From positions 1 through 55,974 of the forward strand of contig NZ_FXTI01000016.1 in NCBI RefSeq assembly GCF_900182565.1: a stretch of DNA of 55,974 nucleotides, read 5' to 3'. The notes under the pieces are model-generated. The model worked only from the letters and a program-made list of their open reading frames with translations. It was not told the DNA's origin and made no database searches. The DNA comes from Melghirimyces algeriensis. Lineage in GTDB: Bacteria > Bacillota > Bacilli > Thermoactinomycetales > DSM-45169. The position numbers and the translations under genes were made by a program. Positions 50,498 through 55,974 of this stretch are shown here, in pieces. Position 1 is the stretch's first letter. Each line of letters opens with the position of its first letter.

Positions 50498-53285
50498 ATG
50501 AGTCGGGTTATTGCAATTGCTAATCAAAAAGGCGGAGTGGGAGTGCGTCCGTAAGGGAGTTTGAACATTGCCCAGATGAGGGCTGGGATTGGAGAGAAAT
50601 CCCATGGTCAACCGGCTTACCGGAGGTGGAAACGCTGCAAGGGAACATAGCATGCCGGTAAAGCACATAGACTGGGAAGCCAGCGAACAGTCTGATGTGC
50701 GAGACCAAAGAAGTGATATGGCCAAGGCTGGATTGCCTGAAACCCAGTTTCTTTGCCCAAACCGCCGGGGTGTGCGAAAGCTGGTTGAAACGCATACGGA
50801 AAGGATTATAACGTTTGTTTTCCATGAACTTTATACTCTCTGTCCTTTCCCAACGCATCCATGATGTGTGAAAGAAACGAACGGGAGCCTAAGTCACTTT
50901 TTTATGTTCAAACATCCTAAACGGAGATAACCTAAGGCAGTTCGTCAACGGGCTGTTGAAAAACTGCTATGGTTACGGAGTCCTCGTAGTAGTCCGAGAC
51001 AGGGAAAGCTTGTCACATGGCGAAGGAGGACAGGCTGTTCACACGATAAGATACGGAGGTATGCGAAATGCAAAAAGCTGAAGTTATCTTATCGTTACTG
51101 AGTCATAAGGCAAGGAATGATGAGCACTTTGTATTCCGTCGGTTGTACCGTTATCTGTACAATCCGGACTTCTATCGGTATGTCGGTACGAAAATGGGTG
51201 GAATGCATTTTACCGTGGATGGTTACCTGGAAACTTTGCACCATATTATCCAAAAATTGAGGAATGAAACATACCATCCGATCCGGTCAAATGTTTTAAG
51301 GGATAAAAAACACTTCCCTCGGTATTCTCAAGACCAATGGCTACAAGCAGTGGTAAGGGAAATTTTGGAAAGTATCTATGAACCCTCATTTTTGGATACT
51401 TCACACGGTTTTAGACCCAATAGAAGTGTTCACACAGCCCTTTACACTTTGAAAAAAACATGGAAGGGAGCCCAGTGGGTCATCCAAGGAACGATTCCAA
51501 ACGTTTTTGAACAAATGGATCATCATCTGCTGATCCAAATCATTGCAAAGCGGGTGGATGATGGACGGTTTTTAGAACTGATCCGAAGGTTTCTTAAGGC
51601 TGGCTGCGTCCATATCCCCTCTCCTTGTTCAGAAAGAATTCAAAGAAGCGGGCTGGGTCCATTATTGGTCAATATTTATCTAAATGAATTGGACCAGTGG
51701 ATTGAGAGAGTGGTGAATCGGTACAACCATTCACAGGAGATACGCATTCAATATATCCGGTATGCGCACCAATGGATGATTTTTGTCCATGACTCCAAAA
51801 CAATGGCCCAACGGCTGCTGGACCAGGTTTGCATATTTCTCGAAACCGACCTTCATTTAGCGTATGATAAACAGCAGAATACCCTAAAGAATCCCCGAAA
51901 AGACAATGTTCAGTTTCTCAGGCATGAAATCGCAATGTTTACCAAACCATCCCAAACAGGGCAAAACACACCGATGCCATCGGTTCAGCTGTTGGTGCCA
52001 AGTGATGTGATACGAAAAAAATTGAAACCGTTCAGAAAAAGGGGAAGGCCGGTTCATCACCATGCCAGAGTTCATTTGCCTCTTCAGGATCTCATTCAAA
52101 TCTATCATGATGAAATCAAACAACTTTACTGCTATTACTGCCTGGCTACAGATGTAAATACAAAGCTGAGAATGTTTCGTTTTTTTCATTATCATAGCTT
52201 GGTCAAAACGATTGCCCACAAGGAAAAATCATCGGCCAAAAAAGTGATGGACAAATATGGTGTAACAATTCAGCAAAAAGGGGGAACTGGAACCCGGAAG
52301 TTGCTGGGTGTTCCGTATCGAGACAGATCCGGGAAACGTAGAATGAGAACCTATTTTCAAGAACCGCTTGTCATGAGGAATGATCCACCCAATTTCTGTG
52401 AGTAAAGCGGCATGCAGATTGGCTTATCGTTTCTTGCCTGGCAAAAAGAGACTCAGGAACAGCTGGAGAGCCGGATACTCCGAAAGGTGTACGTCCGGTT
52501 CGGAGGGGGGTTCACAAAAACCTGCCATGAAAACGTGGTAAGGCGTTGGGTTCCTACCCTACAAGACAACAACGTCCATAAATTTGGGAGCGAGTCTTGT
52601 TAAGCAAGGAAAGCGTGTTCTCATTGTGGATATTGACCCGCAAGGAAATACGACGTCCGGTCTGGGAATCAACAAAGCGGATGTCAACCAATGTATTTAC
52701 AATGTGTTAATTGAAGAATTGCCCATGACGGATGTTTTATTGAAAACCCCCATCAGTGGTCTGGATTTGGTACCAGCAACCATTCAATTAGCAGGTGCTG
52801 AGATTGAACTGGTTCAAATCTTTTCGCGGGAGCATCGGTTAAAGCGTTCTCTTCAATTGATTCAGGATCAATATGATTATATCCTAATTGATTGCCCCCC
52901 ATCGTTGGGTGTGCTTACGATCAACTCTTTGACAGCGGCCCATGCTGTATTGATTCCAATTCAATGTGAGTTTTATGCTTTGGAAGGACTTGGACAACTT
53001 CTGAATACAGTAAAAATTGTACAAAAACATTTAAACAAGCGATTGGAGATTGAGGGTGTATTATTGACCATGTATGATGCTCGCACCAACCTCTCCATTC
53101 AAGTCATGGACGAAGTGAAAAAATACTTTCAGCAGAAGGTGTACCAAACCGTCATTCCACGAAATGTTCGGCTGAGCGAAGCTCCCAGCCATGGAGTCCC
53201 GATTCTGGAGTATGATGCACGGTCCAGAGGTGCGGAATGTTATGTGGAATTGGCAAAGGAAGTGATTCAAAATGGTGAGCAATAA
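50498..53285 (+). CDS. soj: ParA-family ATPase Soj, interrupted by a group II intron
   Basis: Exon 1 is 50498-50542 (15 codons, MSRVIAIANQKGGVG) and exon 2 is 52563-53285. Joining them restores KGGVGKTTTSINLGASLVKQ, the deviant Walker A motif, and gives a 255-aa protein, the normal Soj length. Later motifs include IVDIDPQGNTTSG and ILIDCPPSLGVLTINSL. Without splicing, translation stops three codons into the intron. With Spo0J it positions and segregates the origin and regulates DnaA. Exon 2 overlaps the spo0J start by 14 bases. Confidence 0.95.
51068..52405 (+). CDS. Degenerate group II intron-encoded protein: dead reverse transcriptase, maturase domain kept
   Basis: A 445-aa frame starting after GGAGG. 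Family landmarks remain: MQKAEVIL at the start, SHGFRPNRSVHTAL (RT2, about 112-125), VNIYLNELDQW (about 201-211) and a full X/maturase domain (VPSDVIRKKL, YCYYCLATDVNTKLRMF, SLVKTIAHKEKSSAKKVM, about 310-395). Catalysis is lost: motif A has T142 where Asp is needed (QGTIPNVF for EGDIKGCF), motif C is YAHQ (232-235) for YADD, the PQG motif is IQR (191-193), and the RPLGIP block is missing. There is no HNH endonuclease domain. It should help the intron fold and splice, but cannot copy it. The frame is uninterrupted, so a function is under selection. Confidence 0.9.
   Translation: MQKAEVILSLLSHKARNDEHFVFRRLYRYLYNPDFYRYVGTKMGGMHFTVDGYLETLHHIIQKLRNETYHPIRSNVLRDKKHFPRYSQDQWLQAVVREILESIYEPSFLDTSHGFRPNRSVHTALYTLKKTWKGAQWVIQGTIPNVFEQMDHHLLIQIIAKRVDDGRFLELIRRFLKAGCVHIPSPCSERIQRSGLGPLLVNIYLNELDQWIERVVNRYNHSQEIRIQYIRYAHQWMIFVHDSKTMAQRLLDQVCIFLETDLHLAYDKQQNTLKNPRKDNVQFLRHEIAMFTKPSQTGQNTPMPSVQLLVPSDVIRKKLKPFRKRGRPVHHHARVHLPLQDLIQIYHDEIKQLYCYYCLATDVNTKLRMFRFFHYHSLVKTIAHKEKSSAKKVMDKYGVTIQQKGGTGTRKLLGVPYRDRSGKRRMRTYFQEPLVMRNDPPNFCE
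52468..52501 (+). ncRNA. Group II intron domain V (with domain VI to 52562)
   Basis: A 34-nt catalytic hairpin. GAGCCGGA pairs with UCCGGUUC, an upper stem UACUCC/GGUGUA is capped by GAAA, and a 2-nt CG bulge lies at the expected place. The AGC triad is present at 52469-52471. Domain VI follows, with a bulged A at 52556 and an end at CTAC. This indicates an intact ribozyme core. Confidence 0.93.
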
Positions 53286-54132
53286 AGGACTGGGTAAAGG
53301 ATTGGGGGCACTGTTTCCTGGTGCGCAGGCGGATGAAGAGGATGTTACGAATGAAATTTCATTGGATGAATTGCGTCCGAATCCCTATCAACCAAGGAAA
53401 AATTTTGACACGAAAGCTCTAGAAGATTTGATTTCATCCATAAAAGAGCATGGAGTCGTTCAACCTCTGGTGGTGCGAAAAAGTATCCGAGGTTATGAAA
53501 TTGTGGCTGGAGAAAGAAGGTTTCGGGCAGCCAAAGAGGCGGGCTTGGAACAAGTACCAGTAGTCGTTCGGGATTTTTCTGATGAACAGATGATGGAGAT
53601 CGCTCTGATTGAGAATTTGCAAAGGGAAGATCTTAACCCTATAGAAATTGCCCAGGCGTATCAGAAGTTGATGCAACACTTTTCCATCACTCAAGAAGAG
53701 CTTTCGGTCCGTGTGGGAAAAAGTCGGCCTCATGTGACCAATTATCTCCGTCTGCTTCAGTTGCCTCAAAAAATCCAAGAGGATGTTTCACGTGGAACAT
53801 TGACTATGGGACATGCACGGGCCCTTCGGGGGGTTCAGGATCATGATTTGCAGTTGAAATTGGCGAAAAAAGTGGTCAAGGAACAAGCCAGTGTTCGGCA
53901 GTTGGAAGAGTGGATACAACAAATGAATCAAAGCAAAAGAAAAAAACAAAAGAAAAAAAGTGATGCTGCAAATCTGGAATTGAAACGGTATGAGGAAGTG
54001 TTGCAAGAAACGTTCAGCACTCCTGTTCGAATTCGCCATGGGCAGAAAAAGGGGCGAATAGAGTTTGAGTACTACTCTGAAAAAGAGTTGGAGCGTTTGA
54101 TAGAGATCTTTCAACATTCGTTTGCCGATTGA
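53272..54132 (+). CDS. spo0J: Chromosome partitioning protein ParB/Spo0J
   Basis: A 286-aa CTPase clamp that loads at parS. It begins SNKGLGKGLGALFPG and has LRPNPYQPRKNFD, HGVVQPLVVRKS, GERRFRAAKEAGLEQVP and the helix-turn-helix LSVRVGKSRPHVTNYLRLLQLP. The start overlaps the soj stop by 14 bases, which links its translation to the spliced soj mRNA. A parS site lies inside the gene. Confidence 0.97.
   Translation: MVSNKGLGKGLGALFPGAQADEEDVTNEISLDELRPNPYQPRKNFDTKALEDLISSIKEHGVVQPLVVRKSIRGYEIVAGERRFRAAKEAGLEQVPVVVRDFSDEQMMEIALIENLQREDLNPIEIAQAYQKLMQHFSITQEELSVRVGKSRPHVTNYLRLLQLPQKIQEDVSRGTLTMGHARALRGVQDHDLQLKLAKKVVKEQASVRQLEEWIQQMNQSKRKKQKKKSDAANLELKRYEEVLQETFSTPVRIRHGQKKGRIEFEYYSEKELERLIEIFQHSFAD
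53784..53799. promoter_or_regulatory. parS site inside spo0J
   Basis: TGTTTCACGTGGAACA. Its complement, TGTTCCACGTGAAACA, is the parS sequence found inside spo0J of B. subtilis. Confidence 0.95.
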
Positions 54133-54154
54133 AGGACGCAATGGAGGAATGATC

Positions 54155-55303
54155 ATGATTTATCTGGATAACGCCGCAACCACGTGGCCTAAGCCGGAAA
54201 GTGTCTCCAAAGCAATGAAAGACTGTCTCCAAAATTATGGGGCCAATCCAGGGAGAGGGGGGCATCAACTTTCCCGGATGGCGGCCCAAACCGTGGAAGA
54301 AACACGTCGGCTTTTGGCACAGTTATTTCATGTTCAAGATCCCAAAAATATGATCTTCTGCCAAAACGGGACGCATGCCATGAATTTGGCGTTAAAAGGG
54401 TGGTTGAGAAAAGGGGATCATGTCATTACAACCGGCTGGGAACATCATGCGGTTGCCCGTCCGCTGGAAGCGATGAAAAAGGATATGGGTATTCAAGTGG
54501 AGTACATCCCTTCTGGAACAGAGGGACCGGTGGATCTAAAACGGCTGGAATCTGCCGTTCAATCCCATACCCGCTTAATTGTCAGCACACATGCATCCAA
54601 TATCAACGGGGTTCTCATTCCAATTGAAAAAATCGGAGAAATCGCAAAGAAGAAAGGGGTTCCCTTGCTGGTAGATGCCGCTCAAACTGCTGGTATGGTT
54701 CCCATCGACGTGGAGTCGATGGGGATTTCTATGTTGGCTTTTCCGGGTCATAAGGGATTATTGGGGCCTCAGGGTACAGGAGGGCTTTATGTGGCACCTG
54801 ACCTTCCACTTCAACCATTGATCTACGGCGGCACGGGGAGTCGCTCAGAGGACTTTCAACAGCCGGAAGAGCGACCAGGGGCCTTTGAAAGTGGTACATT
54901 AAATACACCGGGAATCGCTGGTTTGGGAGCTGGGATTCAATTTGTGCTGGAGAAAGGAATCAATGAAATTCACCGTTATGAATCCCTTCTGACGCAATAT
55001 CTGGTGGATGGGTTAAAGCGGTTGGAAAAGGTTCGTGTTTTTAATTCGGAATATCCTTCGGTTTCCGTTGTCTCCTTCACTGTGGATGGTGTGGAACCGT
55101 TGGAAGTGGCTATGATCTTGGATGAGCATTATGAAATAGCGGTTCGTGCCGGATACCACTGTGCCGCTTTGGCTCACCAGACCATGGGAACGGATCAACA
55201 TGGAACGGTTCGTGTTAGCCCAGGATATTTTAATACCAAGGAGGATCTGGATCAATTGTTTGAGGCGTTGGATGAAATCGTGAAAGCTTTTTCCGGTTTG
55301 TAA
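54155..55303 (+). CDS. Cysteine desulfurase-like aminotransferase class V enzyme
   Basis: A 382-aa PLP enzyme. The start MIYLDNAATTWPKPE follows GGAGG by eight bases. The PLP lysine is in FPGHKGLLGPQG, HASNINGVL and DAAQTAG form the cofactor pocket, and a Cys in AGYHCAAL is the likely persulfide residue. It belongs to the CsdB/SufS-like branch rather than IscS. It directly follows spo0J. The sulfur acceptor is not evident. Confidence 0.9.
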   Translation: MIYLDNAATTWPKPESVSKAMKDCLQNYGANPGRGGHQLSRMAAQTVEETRRLLAQLFHVQDPKNMIFCQNGTHAMNLALKGWLRKGDHVITTGWEHHAVARPLEAMKKDMGIQVEYIPSGTEGPVDLKRLESAVQSHTRLIVSTHASNINGVLIPIEKIGEIAKKKGVPLLVDAAQTAGMVPIDVESMGISMLAFPGHKGLLGPQGTGGLYVAPDLPLQPLIYGGTGSRSEDFQQPEERPGAFESGTLNTPGIAGLGAGIQFVLEKGINEIHRYESLLTQYLVDGLKRLEKVRVFNSEYPSVSVVSFTVDGVEPLEVAMILDEHYEIAVRAGYHCAALAHQTMGTDQHGTVRVSPGYFNTKEDLDQLFEALDEIVKAFSGL

Positions 55304-55336
55304 CGGAAGTCACTTTAAAAAACGTGTTTAAGGGAT

Positions 55337-55597
55337 ATGAATTTTAAGATCCGTGATATGGTTGAGGTCCTCCGGGATGCGCTTAAGAGCGTCTGTTGGT
55401 ATCGGAAGGGGCTCAATCATTTTTATGACCGATTTTCATCAAACATTTATGGTGTTGCTTCAACAATCAGAACCTCAAGGTGGAAAAGGTTGGAGACTTC
55501 TATACGGTTTCAATGCAAACAGTGTGGATACACCTGTCATGCTGATTTGAATGGGGCGATCAACATCGGTAAGGCGATATCGGGACTCGCCACCTAG
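55337..55597 (+). pseudogene. Truncated IS605-family TnpB (3' end only)
   Basis: The last 30 residues (FQCKQCGYTCHADLNGAINIGKAIS) are the C-terminal zinc finger and RuvC-III (HADLN) end of TnpB, an RNA-guided nuclease ancestor of Cas12. The rest of TnpB is missing. The first 55 residues of the frame are of uncertain origin; FKIRDMVEV at the start vaguely recalls DUF951 proteins, a gene often found near spo0J, but I cannot confirm this. It cannot be active. Confidence 0.75.
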
Positions 55598-55765
55598 GGT
55601 ACTGGTAACAGGTACGCCGCTCATGTGGGTACACGCCTAACTGCATGGGATGGACTGATGAGACAGTCCTGAACTTGGGAGTTGTCCGAAACAGAAATGG
55701 ATTGAGGGTGGCTAACTACCCAAGAATCCCACGGCTTCAGCCGTGTGGAGTCTCAAGAAAAGTAT
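55598..55765 (+). mobile_element. IS605-type right end with omega-RNA-like region
   Basis: Directly after the tnpB stop. It contains CTGGTAACAGG, GTGGGTACACGCC, the hairpin GGACTG/CAGTCC and a terminal stem CCCACGGC/GCCGTGTGG before GAGTCTCAA. This layout is the right end of IS200/IS605 elements and the scaffold of the TnpB guide RNA. The guide would be taken from sequence just after 55765. It is related to the block inside oriC at 37524-37700. Confidence 0.7.
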
Positions 55766-55801
55766 GGCGAGTATATAATCCGCCCCAACACCGCCCTAAG
55801 A

Positions 55802-55841
55802 ATAAAAAACCGGCTCCTTGGTCAGGATGCCGGGTTTTTGA
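55802..55841 (-). terminator. Terminator downstream of the right-edge gene
   Basis: AAAAACCGGC and GCCGGGTTTTT pair, with an inner TCCT/AGGA. On the minus strand it is followed by TTTTTTATT and would end the partial gene at 55904. Confidence 0.8.
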
Positions 55842-55903
55842 AAAGCTTGATCACCTTGCGTTTCTTATTGTCTGGTGATCCGTTACGAAAAACTTACAAA
55901 ACT

Positions 55904-55974
55904 CTACAAAGAGTCTATGTTTTCTTCCTGATTCATCGTATCCCGCTTCGGCACGTACTCCCTACAACGGTTTG
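55904..55974 (-). CDS. C-terminal end of an unidentified gene (partial)
   Basis: On the minus strand a frame is open from the window edge to a stop at 55904-55906. It encodes about 22 residues (ending REYVPKRDTMNQEENIDSL). A terminator lies about 60 bp downstream, which supports a real gene end. Too short to identify. Confidence 0.4.
   Translation of the reverse strand, partial: NRCREYVPKRDTMNQEENIDSL

Larger units (their letters stand above)
50543..52562 (+). mobile_element. Group II intron in soj, 2020 nt
   Basis: The 5' end is GTGCG, the group II consensus, and the 3' end is CTAC. Domain V (52468-52501) and a domain VI with a bulged A candidate (52556, seven bases from the end) are present. 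Removing exactly this span restores soj in frame. The insertion falls between Gly15 and Lys16 of the Walker A motif. A domain IV frame (51068-52405) encodes a degenerate intron protein. A candidate EBS1 (TCCCA, 50848-50852) can pair with the last bases of exon 1. It lies in the sense direction, so it can be spliced from soj mRNA. Mobility is probably lost, because the encoded protein lacks polymerase catalytic residues. Confidence 0.95.

Noticed and set aside
51068..52405. Active retroelement or retron-like reverse transcriptase
   Set aside because: The catalytic aspartates are missing from motifs A and C, so polymerase activity is not expected.
52584..53285. soj exon 2 as a complete separate gene
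   Set aside because: It lacks the Walker A motif. Splicing to exon 1 restores it exactly.

Overview
The window is the replication-origin region of a low-to-mid-GC, endospore-forming member of the Bacillota. Genes diverge from a dnaA/dnaN origin in the Bacillus subtilis order: leftward on the minus strand dnaA, dnaN, yaaA, recF, remB, gyrB, gyrA, guaB, dacA, pdxS, pdxT, serS, tadA, SRP RNA, dnaX, ybaB, recR, bofA and then an rRNA promoter region; rightward on the plus strand rpmH, rnpA, yidD, yidC, khpB, mnmE, mnmG, rsmG, noc, soj, spo0J. bofA, a spoIIIJ-like yidC, noc, soj and spo0J indicate a sporulating bacillus. The family Thermoactinomycetaceae is my guess from overall feel and is not proven by the sequence.

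Layout. 1-260: leader and tandem promoters of an rRNA operon that lies off the left edge. 276-6583: bofA, a CPBP protease, recR-ybaB-dnaX, a frameshifted PAS histidine kinase and SRP RNA. 6.7-10.7 kb: accessory, AT-richer block with two membrane proteins and a BsoBI-like restriction-modification pair that sits between two halves of a repeated small-peptide element. 10.8-23 kb: two tRNA-Ser, tRNA-Arg, tadA, a Zur-regulated znuCB-zur operon, a TetR-YhgE pair, an SOS-box-linked 44-aa peptide, asnB, a 34-aa toxin-like peptide with an antisense promoter, an Xre/ImmA-MazF module, and serS with a T-box. 23-37 kb: PLP synthase, dacA, guaB, yaaC, an O-methyltransferase, gyrase, recF and dnaN. 37.2-39.6 kb: a bipartite oriC with DnaA boxes on both sides of dnaA. 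The dnaA-dnaN spacer also carries a degenerate IS605/TnpB-type right end. 39.6-46.4 kb: housekeeping genes. 46.4-49.3 kb: a long, disordered protein of unknown function and a chromosomal ParM-like actin. 49.4-54.1 kb: parS, noc, soj and spo0J. 54.2 kb to the end: a cysteine-desulfurase-like enzyme, a second tnpB remnant, and a partial gene on the minus strand.

The most striking object is a 2020-nt group II intron (50543-52562) that splits soj/parA inside its Walker A motif. The ribozyme ends, domain V and the branch-point region look intact, and precise removal restores a 255-aa ParA. The intron-encoded protein, however, has lost the reverse-transcriptase catalytic aspartates (YADD has become YAHQ, and the motif A Asp has become Thr) and has no HNH endonuclease, while its maturase X domain remains. 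It looks like an immobile intron kept only for splicing, with ParA production dependent on its maturase. Secondary points of interest are the TnpB/omega-RNA-like remnant inside oriC, the two small-peptide loci, and the chromosomal ParM next to ParABS.
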